Positions 52,395 through 60,486 of a stretch of 64,000 nt of DNA are shown piece after piece. The DNA is from Paraflavitalea sp. CAU 1676 (GTDB lineage: Bacteria > Bacteroidota > Bacteroidia > Chitinophagales > Chitinophagaceae), in NCBI RefSeq assembly GCF_029223285.1, contig NZ_JARHUJ010000001.1:620001-684000 (forward strand), in the 5' to 3' direction. Position 1 is the first letter of the stretch. Each line of letters opens with the position of its first letter. A program made the translations under genes and the position numbers. Below the pieces are notes generated by a model. The model worked only from the letters and a program-made list of their open reading frames with translations, was not told the origin of the DNA and did no database searches.

Positions 52395-53166
52395 ACATTG
52401 CTTCTTTTACAAAGATCGGGGAGGAGGCTACCCGCGACAATAAAAACTGAACATAAACTTCCCGGCGCCCGGCAGCATCGATGTCGGCATCGCCGCCCGT
52501 CAGCCATTCCCCGGGCACAAGGTCTACAATATTTCTGATCCGCTCTTCCGTCAACAAAGGCGCAAAAGCAGCATCTACTGTTTCCAGCTCTCCTGCCTGT
52601 GGCAACAATACATGGTCTTTTACCTGTGTAAAAGGCTTTTTGGAATGCTCCTCCCAATTGGTCCAGGAGTGATGAAAGTACAGCGCGGCGCCATGGTCTA
52701 TCAACCACAACTCTTTATTCCATACCAGCATATTGGTATTGCGGGCCGTGCGGTCTACATTCATTAGCAGGCAATCGAGCCACACGATGTGTGAAGCCAG
52801 CAGTGAAGGCAGTTTCAAAACTGCCGGGTCATAGGTGATAGATCCCGATAAATAATGCAGGCCCAGGTTCAAGCCTACACTGGCTTTTAAAAGGTCCTGA
52901 ATCTCTTCATCCGGTTCCGTGCGTCCAAAAGCAGTGTCGAGGTTGGCAAAAACGATCTCAGGGATCTTAAATCCCAGCAGCCGCGCTACTTCACCCCCGA
53001 TCAGTTCAGAGATCAAAGCCTTTGGCCCCTGGCCTGCGCCCCTGAACTTCAGCACGTATAAAAAGCCATCATCCGCTTCCGCGATAGCAGGCAGAGACCC
53101 CCCTTCGCGCAGGGGCGTCACGTACCGGATCACATTTACCGTTCTTAATTGAGGTCTGTTGTCCAT
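52372..53166 (-). CDS. HipA-like kinase family protein (SPII-type fold)
   Basis: 264 residues from ATG 53166 (MDNRPQLRTVNVIRYVTPLR); a longer frame to 53235 starts with non-family sequence. The N-lobe is LREGGSLPAIAEADDGFLYV with the lysine in VLKFRGAGQGPKAL. The C-lobe holds the catalytic loop LLMNVDRTARNTNMLVWNKE (D...N) and the metal-binding DHG in LWLIDHGAALYFH. Unlike HipA toxins it lacks the N-subdomain-1 region, is much shorter, and has no HipB-like antitoxin gene next to it. The overlapping DUF3037 gene is its probable partner. A protein or small-molecule kinase role is plausible; toxin activity is unproven. Confidence 0.88.
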   Translation of the reverse strand: MDNRPQLRTVNVIRYVTPLREGGSLPAIAEADDGFLYVLKFRGAGQGPKALISELIGGEVARLLGFKIPEIVFANLDTAFGRTEPDEEIQDLLKASVGLNLGLHYLSGSITYDPAVLKLPSLLASHIVWLDCLLMNVDRTARNTNMLVWNKELWLIDHGAALYFHHSWTNWEEHSKKPFTQVKDHVLLPQAGELETVDAAFAPLLTEERIRNIVDLVPGEWLTGGDADIDAAGRREVYVQFLLSRVASSPIFVKEAMYARTTLI

Positions 53167-53305
53167 AACTACATGATTAAGCCAATACACCACATCCGAA
53201 TGCACCGGCATAAACTGCTGCCAAATTAAACCCAATTTTCAACTTGTACAAACGAACACCATCACGCTTAATTTTCCTAATTTCATCCCCAAATCAGCGG
53301 CAGCA

Positions 53306-54175
53306 ATGGCGGTAACACCAGTACTGGATATAGGGAAAACAGCGGCTAACACACCTTTCGAGATCCATACCATGGATTGGATCGCGCAAAACAGGTTTCA
53401 CCAGAACGAGCTGCCCCACCGCCACAGTTATTTTGTGATCATCTGGGTCAAAAGTGGCTCCGGAGTACATTTTATCGATGTAGACAAGTATGAGCTGGAA
53501 AATAATACCGTCTACTGCCTCACACCCGGCCAGATCCACCAGTTGAAAGTGAACGGACCCGTAGATGGCTATGTCATTTCGTTCACGGCCGACTTCATTA
53601 CGGTCAATGAGGACAATATCAATCTCCTCTTCAATACAGGCCTATTTTATACATTTTCCCACTCCCCCGTCATTCATGTCTCACCCGAAATGGAAGAAGA
53701 TATGAAAGGAGCGGTCGATAAAATGCTGAAGGAATACAGTAACTTCTTCCTGTTGCGTTCCGAAATATTGAGGGGGTATTTGAAGATTTTCCTCATCTAT
53801 CTTACCCGCCAGTTCGAAGGCGTGGATACACAGGCACAGCAACCCCGCAACGTAGAGCTGGCCAAGAAATTCCTCTCACTGCTCGAGCAACAATACACCA
53901 CCAAAAAGATGGTGGCCGACTATGCCGATCAACTGGCCGTAACCCCCAATTACCTCAACGAGGTGGTTAAAAAAGTATCGGGATTCCCTGCCAGCCACCA
54001 CATACAACAGCGCATCATCCTCGAAGCAAAGCGGCAGGCCGCTTACTCCGAAGTCAGCATGAAAGAGATTGCCTGGCACCTGGGATTCGACGATGTAGCC
54101 CACTTCAGTAAATTCTTCAAGAACGTATCAGGCACCAGCTTCTCCGATTTCCGGAAGGAAATAGCTGTCCGTTAG
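53306..54175 (+). CDS. AraC family transcriptional regulator
   Basis: 289 residues. The N-terminal cupin sensor is clear (FHQNELPHRHSYFVIIWVKS, GSGVHFIDVDKYELENNTVY, LTPGQIHQLKV). The C-terminal ~100 residues carry the paired AraC helix-turn-helix: MVADYADQLAVTPNYLNEVV, ILEAKRQAAYSEVSMKEIAW and HLGFDDVAHFSKFFKNVSGT. It is divergent from the HipA-like gene. Its target is unknown; the ~440 bases downstream hold an apparent small RNA gene and the ppk1 promoter region. Confidence 0.93.
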   Translation: MAVTPVLDIGKTAANTPFEIHTMDWIAQNRFHQNELPHRHSYFVIIWVKSGSGVHFIDVDKYELENNTVYCLTPGQIHQLKVNGPVDGYVISFTADFITVNEDNINLLFNTGLFYTFSHSPVIHVSPEMEEDMKGAVDKMLKEYSNFFLLRSEILRGYLKIFLIYLTRQFEGVDTQAQQPRNVELAKKFLSLLEQQYTTKKMVADYADQLAVTPNYLNEVVKKVSGFPASHHIQQRIILEAKRQAAYSEVSMKEIAWHLGFDDVAHFSKFFKNVSGTSFSDFRKEIAVR

Positions 54176-54251
54176 TGGTCGTTTCCCACCATCTTTCAGG
54201 CTGCAATTGCTCCAATCAATAAAATTGACAACAATTACCATAATTTTTGAA

Positions 54252-54283
54252 TTGACTTGAGGCCCCTGCTCAGGTTATCTTTG
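54252..54283 (+). promoter_or_regulatory. Promoter of the candidate small RNA
   Basis: TTG at 54252-54254 (or 54257-54259) and TATCTTTG at 54276-54283, a spacing of 21 (or 16) bases. This fits the Bacteroidota housekeeping promoter. Confidence 0.65.
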
Positions 54284-54287
54284 TTTT

Positions 54288-54396
54288 AACAGACGGGCAC
54301 ATGAGTTAAGAAGAATTTCTGGTCACAGAGCACAGTAGTTGGTTGTTTAGGTTAGGGTAAAAAGGGCTGACTTCATTGGAAGTGGCCCTTTTCTTG
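54288..54396 (+). ncRNA. Candidate ~109-base small RNA
   Basis: A promoter (54252-54283) is followed ~110 bases later by a strong terminator hairpin (54359-54396) with no open frame longer than a few codons between. The stretch lies between the AraC stop (54175) and ppk1 (54620), which has its own candidate promoters. It does not match SRP RNA, tmRNA, RNase P or a tRNA by eye. Ends are estimates. Confidence 0.5.
54359..54396 (+). terminator. Rho-independent terminator of the candidate small RNA
   Basis: Stem AAAAGGGC (54360-54367) with GCCCTTTT (54385-54392), inner stem ACTTC/GAAGT (54370-54374/54379-54383), loop ATTG, followed by TTTTCTTGTTT. Confidence 0.85.
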
Positions 54397-54500
54397 TTTA
54401 TCATATTAATGATTCTTTATACTTTTGAGAATCGGGCAACCATGGTATAATATCTTCCTCGCAAACGGTGATTTATACAATTGTAGCCCTTGTTTATCTA

Positions 54501-54531
54501 TTGCTGCTGCAGGACCCGTGAGATAATTTTG
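54501..54531 (+). promoter_or_regulatory. Promoter of ppk1
   Basis: TTG at 54501-54503, 20-base spacer, TAATTTTG at 54524-54531: an excellent Bacteroidota promoter, ~88 bases before the ppk1 ATG. A second -7 box TACTTTTG sits at 54420-54427. Confidence 0.6.
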
Positions 54532-54619
54532 AAAGCAGTTTCGTCAGCGTACCTTCAAATAAAGCAGGGCTGTTCCCCGCACCACCGGCCTGATTGAAAA
54601 CCGTCAGGTACTAATTTCT

Positions 54620-56671
54620 ATGCAGACAACCGATTTTTTCAGCAGGGACCTTAGCTGGCTATCCTTCAATCACCGCGTATTGATGGAGGCCGGAAAGTCT
54701 ACTGTACCATTGGGCGAGCGAATAAAATTCCTTTCTATTTACTCTTCCAATCTCGATGAGTTTTACCGGGTGCGCATGCCGGCGCTCATGGCCCTCCAAA
54801 AGATAAACAAGACCAAGCCGGGAAAAGAACTTACTTACACAACCGCGTTGGAAGAAGCCAGGTCGCTCATAGACCGGCAGTTGGAGTTATTTGGCCAAAC
54901 CATCAGCACCGTGCTTCCCCTGCTGGAGCATCACGGCATCAAACTCGTTTACAACCAGCCTATCCCCGAAGCGATATTGCCTCAACTTACCGAGTACTTC
55001 TATACGCAGGTGCTGGGGTTCCTGCAACCGGTACGGCTGGCCGATATTGGTCCCGACTTTTTCCCGGCCAACAATAAACTGTACATCGTTGCAGCATTGC
55101 AATACCCGGGCAGGGAACCTGGGTATGCGATCATCAATACCCCTTCCGACAACCTCCCCCGGTTCAAGGCATGTACCGTAAATGGTACAACTTATATCGT
55201 GTTCCTCGAAGACATCATAAAGCAACACCTGCCCGACATATTCAGGCAGGCTACCCTTACCGGTGCCTGGAACTTCAAGATCACCCGCGATGCCGAACTG
55301 AACCTCGAAGACGACTTCGAAGAAGATATGGCCGAAAAGATCGAGAAGCAGATCATGAAGCGCGACTTTGGATTCGCTACCCGGTTTTTGTATCAGCCCG
55401 GCATACCCTCCGATTGCCTCGAGGCGCTCAACACGCAGTTCGGTCTGGCCAATGCCAGCATCGTGACAGGCGGTACCTACCACAACCTGAAAGACCTGGC
55501 ATCGCTGCCCCTCAATAGTCATGTACCGCAGTACCAGCCCTGGCCAGCTATCATGCCGGCCCTCAATGGCAAGCGTACCTCGATCTTTGATGCCATCACC
55601 GCACGTGATATCATCATTCACACGCCTTATCAGTCGTACCACACCGTATTGCGCTACTTCAATGAAGCAGCCATCGATCCGGCTGTATCGGAGATATATG
55701 TAACCCTCTACCGCGTGGCCGACGATTCAAAGATCGTACAGGCCCTCATGAGCGCCGCCCGCAACGGTAAACAGGTAACCGTATTGGTAGAGCTCAAGGC
55801 CCGGTTCGATGAAGCAAACAACATACGTTGGGCCCGGAAGATGAAAGCGGCCGGAGTGAAGATCATCTATTCCGAAACCATCCTGAAAGTCCACGCCAAG
55901 ATCGCCCTGGTAAAACGCAAGGATAAGCTCGGCACCTATTATGCCGGACTCCTCGCAACCGGCAACCTCAACGAGAGTACTGCCCGCTTTTATACCGACC
56001 ATATATTGCTGACGGCCGATTATGCCATGCTCAGCGAAATGGAGCAACTATTCATACACCTCAGCCAACGGAAGAAATCGGGCAACGCTAACATTAAGTT
56101 CAGGCACCTGCTGGTAGCACAGTTCAACCTGCAACGGTCCTTCTTCGATAAGATCGACCGCGAGATTGCCTGGGCAAAACAGGGAAAGCCCGCCAGCATC
56201 ACCATCAAACTCAATAACCTCGAAGAAAAAAAGCTGATCACCAAACTGTACGAGGCCTCACAGGCAGGCGTAACCATTCAACTGCTCGTACGCAGCATAT
56301 GTTGCCTGGTGCCAGGAGTGCCGGGTTTCAGCGAAAACATCACGATAAAAAGGATTGTCGATCGTTACCTCGAGCATGGGCGGGTATTCATATTCCAGAA
56401 CGGCGGTCGTGAGGAAATATACCTTGGGTCTGCCGATTGGATGGACCGGAATATCTACCGTCGTATAGAGGTTTGCTTTCCCATATATGATAAGGATATA
56501 CAACAGGAGATAAAAGATATCATCGCACTACAGCTAAAAGATACAGTACAGGCAGTGCAGCTCGACGCCCATTTGCAGAATAGTCCATTGGCCGTCACCG
56601 CGCCGGCACTGCGTTCGCAGGAAGCCATATATCAGTATTTGAATAATAAAGTAGCCGGAGTTCCGGAATAG
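54620..56671 (+). CDS. ppk1: Polyphosphate kinase 1
   Basis: 683 residues, the usual PPK1 length. PPK1 reversibly makes long-chain polyphosphate from ATP at the inner face of the membrane. N and head domains are recognisable (DFFSRDLSWLSFNHRVLMEA, IKFLSIYSSNLDEFYRVRMP). The phospholipase-D-like catalytic domains contain the autophosphorylated histidine candidate H425 in LKVHAKIALVKRK and the second conserved histidine H586 in YLEHGRVFIFQNGG, plus LLATGNLNESTARFYTD and LGSADWMDRNIYRRIEV. Nothing is missing. The phosphoesterase-barrel gene starts 20 bases after the stop, pointing to one transcript and a link in phosphate metabolism. Confidence 0.97.
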   Translation: MQTTDFFSRDLSWLSFNHRVLMEAGKSTVPLGERIKFLSIYSSNLDEFYRVRMPALMALQKINKTKPGKELTYTTALEEARSLIDRQLELFGQTISTVLPLLEHHGIKLVYNQPIPEAILPQLTEYFYTQVLGFLQPVRLADIGPDFFPANNKLYIVAALQYPGREPGYAIINTPSDNLPRFKACTVNGTTYIVFLEDIIKQHLPDIFRQATLTGAWNFKITRDAELNLEDDFEEDMAEKIEKQIMKRDFGFATRFLYQPGIPSDCLEALNTQFGLANASIVTGGTYHNLKDLASLPLNSHVPQYQPWPAIMPALNGKRTSIFDAITARDIIIHTPYQSYHTVLRYFNEAAIDPAVSEIYVTLYRVADDSKIVQALMSAARNGKQVTVLVELKARFDEANNIRWARKMKAAGVKIIYSETILKVHAKIALVKRKDKLGTYYAGLLATGNLNESTARFYTDHILLTADYAMLSEMEQLFIHLSQRKKSGNANIKFRHLLVAQFNLQRSFFDKIDREIAWAKQGKPASITIKLNNLEEKKLITKLYEASQAGVTIQLLVRSICCLVPGVPGFSENITIKRIVDRYLEHGRVFIFQNGGREEIYLGSADWMDRNIYRRIEVCFPIYDKDIQQEIKDIIALQLKDTVQAVQLDAHLQNSPLAVTAPALRSQEAIYQYLNNKVAGVPE

Positions 56672-56691
56672 CCAGGCAAAAACCAACCGAC

Positions 56692-59600
56692 ATGAAAAAA
56701 CAATTATATACCCTCCTCCTCCTTCTTCTTGGCTGTGCATTCCTCGCAAAGGCGCAGGACAGCATCGTGTACCGCGTCATCCTCATTGGCGATGCAGGGG
56801 AGATCAGCAAAGAACAGAAGCATCTTATACCACAGGCAGCCGGAATGGTGAAGAATGGAAAAACATCCGTCGTTTACCTTGGTGATAATATATATCCTAA
56901 AGGCATGGGCCTTCCCGGATCAAAGAACGAAAAGAGCACACAGGATATCCTGCGCTCACAGTTCACACCCATGCGAAGCAACGGGGCATCGGTCTATTTT
57001 GTACCCGGCAATCACGATTGGGATAGAATGGGAAAAAATGGATTGGCAAAGATCCAGGCTCAGTCAACATTCCTCGCGCAGCAGAATGACACACTGCTTA
57101 AAATGGCGCCGGCCGATGGATGCCCCGATCCGCAGGAGATCAACGTAAGCGAAAACCTCACTATCATTGCGTTCGACAGCGAATGGTGGCTATTCCCTTA
57201 TAACAAAGACAACAAAGCAAACTGCAGTTGCAATAGCAAGGAAGAAGTGGTCGCCAAAATCATAGAGCTCCTCTACAGGAACAGGCACAAGCAAATATTG
57301 CTGGCATCACACCACCCCTTTCAGTCATATGGACATCATGGAGGATATTACTCGATCATCGATCACCTCTTTCCTTTTACGGCCGTTAATAAGAATCTTT
57401 ACATACCATTACCCATCATTGGATCGCTGTACCCCATCCTGCGCAAAGCGATCGTCAACCCGGAAGATATGGGACATCCATTGTACAAGGGGATGATCAA
57501 GAACATCAGCGCGATCTCCGACCGGGTAGCCAACCTCGTTTATGTAGCCGGGCATGAGCACGGATTACAGTTCATTAAAAGCTCACAAAAACAGGTCGTC
57601 AGTGGGGCTGGTGCTAAAAAGAACTACGCAAAAAAAGGAAAGAATGCCTTGTTTGCCTCCAGCCAGGCTGGCTTTGTAACGGCAGATCTGCTCACAAACA
57701 ACGATCTGCGGTTTACGTATTATACCTCAACAGAAGAAGGCATAAAGCCGGCATTCACCTATACCCAGGAATATGTGCCGGTAAAGGAAATTGAAAGACT
57801 GGCCATCAAAGCCATCCCCGAAGATAGCGTCAGCATGGTGCCCCTCGCCCGGTTCGATAGTGTTGGTAAAACCCATCGCTGGCTCTTTGGCGAAAACTAC
57901 CGCAAGGATTATGCAACGGAAACGACCTTCCCCGTTATCCGCATCTCGCAGATAAAAGGCGGATTAACACCTAGCCGCCTCGGCGGCGGCCACCAATCCA
58001 AATCACTGCGCCTGCTGGATAAAGATGGAAAAGAATGGGCGCTGCGCAGCGTAGAGAAATATCCCGATGTACTGTTGCCCGAAGAGCTGCGCGAAACCTT
58101 TGTGAAAGACCTGCTCTCCGATAACATGTCATCCAACTATCCCTACGGAGCGCTGGTAGTGCCCCCCATCGCCAACCTGCTGGGTATACCACATTCCAAT
58201 CCCATTATCGGTTATGTAGCACCTGATACTGCCCTCGGCATATATACCAATACATTCGCCAACACGCTTTGCCTGCTCGAAGAACGTGAACCGCTCGGTG
58301 AGTCCGACAACACGCCCAAAATGCGGCGCAAGGTTGATGAAGACAACGACAATAGCTTCGATAGCACGCTCTACCTACGCGCACGCATGCTTGATCTGCT
58401 GGTAGGCGATTGGGACCGGCACGAAGACCAATGGCGCTGGTATCCCGAAAAAGATGGTAAAGGGAAGAAATACCTGGCCGTACCGAGAGATCGTGATCAG
58501 GTGTTTTACATCAATGATGGCGTGGTGCCGGGCATGGCCAAATGGAGATGGTTGTTGCCATTCCTCCAGGGCTTCAAAAGCGATTACCACAACATCGAAG
58601 GCATCCTGTGGGAAAGCCGCGCCCTCAATGGTCGCTTCCTGGTGCAGTTTGGTTACGACGACTGGATGCGCATCACCAACGAATTTGTAGCCGCGGTGAC
58701 CGACTCCGTATTGGAAGAGGGCCTGAAGCGGTTGCCGGCAGCAGCTTACCGGATGCGGCACGACGAGTTCCTGAAGATATTGAAAGACAGGAGAGACAAT
58801 CTGCCCAAAGCCATGAAGCGCTATTACACTTTCCTCAATAAGATCGTCGATATAAAAGTGTCCGATAAGCATGAGTTGGTGAAGATCACTGATGCGCCCA
58901 ATAACGGGATTACTATACAGATCAACAAGCTGTCAAAAAGCAGAAAGGCCGAAGACCAGTTATTTACAAAAACCTTCGATCCATCCGCTACCAGGGAAGT
59001 GAGGCTCTACCTGTCAAAAGGCAATGATAGTGTCCTGATTAACAATGCCAATAACGGAGTAAAGCTGCGTATCATTGGTGGAGAAGGCAGTAAAACATAC
59101 GAAGTGGCCGAGGGCCGGGGTGGCATTAAGTTGTACGAAAGAAAAGACAACGCCGTGTTCGCCGGAAGCGAAGGCAGGTTGCGCAAACGCATGTCCAACG
59201 ACAGTGCCCATACATCCTTCAATCCCGTCGATCTGTACAATGTAACCCAGCCGCTTGCCTCTATTGGCCTCAACGTTGACGATGGATTCCTCCTTGGCGT
59301 AGGCTTCAGGCATGTGCGCAGGCAGGGATTCCGCAAAAAGCCCTATACGAAGGTCTCGCAATATTCAGGACTCCAGCAGTTGCTGGTATCGCATTCCTTT
59401 TCTACCAAAGCCTATAAGATTGATTATAAGGGTGAGTTTATACAAGCCCTGGGTAAAGCCGATATCATTACCCAGGCGATCATCAAGGCGCCCAACAATA
59501 CGATCAACTTCTTTGGCCGTGGCAATGAGTCGGAGTTCATCAAGTTCAACAACTTTAAAACATATTACCGCACCCGGTTCAATACATACCAGGCATGGGC

Positions 59601-60318
59601 TGCGCTGCGTTGGGGCACCACCAAAGGAAGCAGTATCAGTGTAGGCCCGGCTGCGCAGGTGTATCGTTTCGACGATGAAGGCAACAAAGGACGCTTCATT
59701 GAGAATACATCTGAGATCGGTTCCTACGACAGCGCCACCATTGCCGACGATAAAGCCCACGCAGGTGTCATCGTTAATTATATAGTCGACAAAAGGAACA
59801 ATCCCATACTCACCATGTGGGGTACCTACCTCAACGTACGCCTGCAAGGATTTGCCGGACTGAATACCTATTCCAAATCATTTGCCCAGCTGATACCGGA
59901 ATTCTCTTTCTATACACCGCTTAATGCAAAAGGGTCGGTCGTGCTGGCCAACCGCATTGGCGGTGCGTTAACCCTGGGGAAAACCACCTTCTATCAATCC
60001 GTCTTCCTGGGTGGCCACGAAAACCTGCTCGGTTACAGGCAATACCGTTTCGCCGGAGACCATAGTCTCTATAATAACTTTGAGTTGCGTGTAAAACTCG
60101 CAGAAGTAGGTGGATATGTATTGCCGGGCATCATGGGGCTTATTGGCTTCTACGATGTAGGCCGTGTATGGCAGAAGGATGAGCAATCCCGCAAATGGCA
60201 TAGCGGAGCAGGGGGTGGATTGTTCTTTGCGCCAGCCCAAATGATCGTAGTGCGCGCATTGGCAGGTTGGTCCAATGAAGGCTGGCTGCCATTCATAGTA
60301 GTGGGCATGCGGTTCTGA
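56692..60318 (+). CDS. Metallophosphoesterase / kinase-like / outer-membrane barrel fusion protein
   Basis: 1208 residues. Signal peptide 1-21 (MKKQLYTLLLLLLGCAFLAKA). Residues ~25-340 are a calcineurin-type phosphoesterase with every metal motif: ILIGDAGE, VYLGDNIYPKG, FVPGNHDWDRMG, LLASHHPFQSYGHHGG and VAGHEHGLQF. Residues ~385-780 hold a domain with LLVGDWDRHEDQWRWY (G572-D-W-D-R-H-E-D579) and LAVPRDRDQVFYIND, resembling the catalytic core of CotH/HipA-like kinases; this is inference. From ~850 to the end, beta strands with LGGHENLLGYRQYRFAGDHS and LMGLIGFYDVGRVW-type wording (GIMGLIGFYDVGRVWQ) match the surface antigen/BamA barrel, ending in a terminal Phe (VVGMRF). The protein should sit in the outer membrane. 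It directly follows ppk1. Confidence 0.9.
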   Translation: MKKQLYTLLLLLLGCAFLAKAQDSIVYRVILIGDAGEISKEQKHLIPQAAGMVKNGKTSVVYLGDNIYPKGMGLPGSKNEKSTQDILRSQFTPMRSNGASVYFVPGNHDWDRMGKNGLAKIQAQSTFLAQQNDTLLKMAPADGCPDPQEINVSENLTIIAFDSEWWLFPYNKDNKANCSCNSKEEVVAKIIELLYRNRHKQILLASHHPFQSYGHHGGYYSIIDHLFPFTAVNKNLYIPLPIIGSLYPILRKAIVNPEDMGHPLYKGMIKNISAISDRVANLVYVAGHEHGLQFIKSSQKQVVSGAGAKKNYAKKGKNALFASSQAGFVTADLLTNNDLRFTYYTSTEEGIKPAFTYTQEYVPVKEIERLAIKAIPEDSVSMVPLARFDSVGKTHRWLFGENYRKDYATETTFPVIRISQIKGGLTPSRLGGGHQSKSLRLLDKDGKEWALRSVEKYPDVLLPEELRETFVKDLLSDNMSSNYPYGALVVPPIANLLGIPHSNPIIGYVAPDTALGIYTNTFANTLCLLEEREPLGESDNTPKMRRKVDEDNDNSFDSTLYLRARMLDLLVGDWDRHEDQWRWYPEKDGKGKKYLAVPRDRDQVFYINDGVVPGMAKWRWLLPFLQGFKSDYHNIEGILWESRALNGRFLVQFGYDDWMRITNEFVAAVTDSVLEEGLKRLPAAAYRMRHDEFLKILKDRRDNLPKAMKRYYTFLNKIVDIKVSDKHELVKITDAPNNGITIQINKLSKSRKAEDQLFTKTFDPSATREVRLYLSKGNDSVLINNANNGVKLRIIGGEGSKTYEVAEGRGGIKLYERKDNAVFAGSEGRLRKRMSNDSAHTSFNPVDLYNVTQPLASIGLNVDDGFLLGVGFRHVRRQGFRKKPYTKVSQYSGLQQLLVSHSFSTKAYKIDYKGEFIQALGKADIITQAIIKAPNNTINFFGRGNESEFIKFNNFKTYYRTRFNTYQAWAALRWGTTKGSSISVGPAAQVYRFDDEGNKGRFIENTSEIGSYDSATIADDKAHAGVIVNYIVDKRNNPILTMWGTYLNVRLQGFAGLNTYSKSFAQLIPEFSFYTPLNAKGSVVLANRIGGALTLGKTTFYQSVFLGGHENLLGYRQYRFAGDHSLYNNFELRVKLAEVGGYVLPGIMGLIGFYDVGRVWQKDEQSRKWHSGAGGGLFFAPAQMIVVRALAGWSNEGWLPFIVVGMRF

Positions 60319-60393
60319 TAATAGATAGAAGCTGGCCCTGCATATATTATTCATTTGAGCAGTAAGCTGTCCCGGTTGCTCATCAATTAGTGG

Positions 60394-60401
60394 TATTTTT
60401 G
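60394..60401 (+). promoter_or_regulatory. -7 promoter box of the TPR histidine kinase gene
   Basis: TATTTTTG matches TAnnTTTG, with a TTG at 60376-60378 (15-base spacing, short). It lies 86 bases before the ATG at 60487. Confidence 0.45.
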
Positions 60402-60486
60402 CAGCCACCTTGATCCGTGATAGTTACTGCTCAATCCATTTCCTGATGAAAGTACACCGGCAACGGCCCGATTGATAGCTCCCTAT

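Noticed and set aside
52372-53166. Classical HipAB toxin-antitoxin module
   Set aside because: The kinase is much shorter than HipA, lacks the N-terminal subdomain, and no HipB-like helix-turn-helix gene is adjacent.
54887-55642. 251-codon minus-strand open frame
   Set aside because: Antisense to ppk1, whose catalytic motifs are intact in the other frame.
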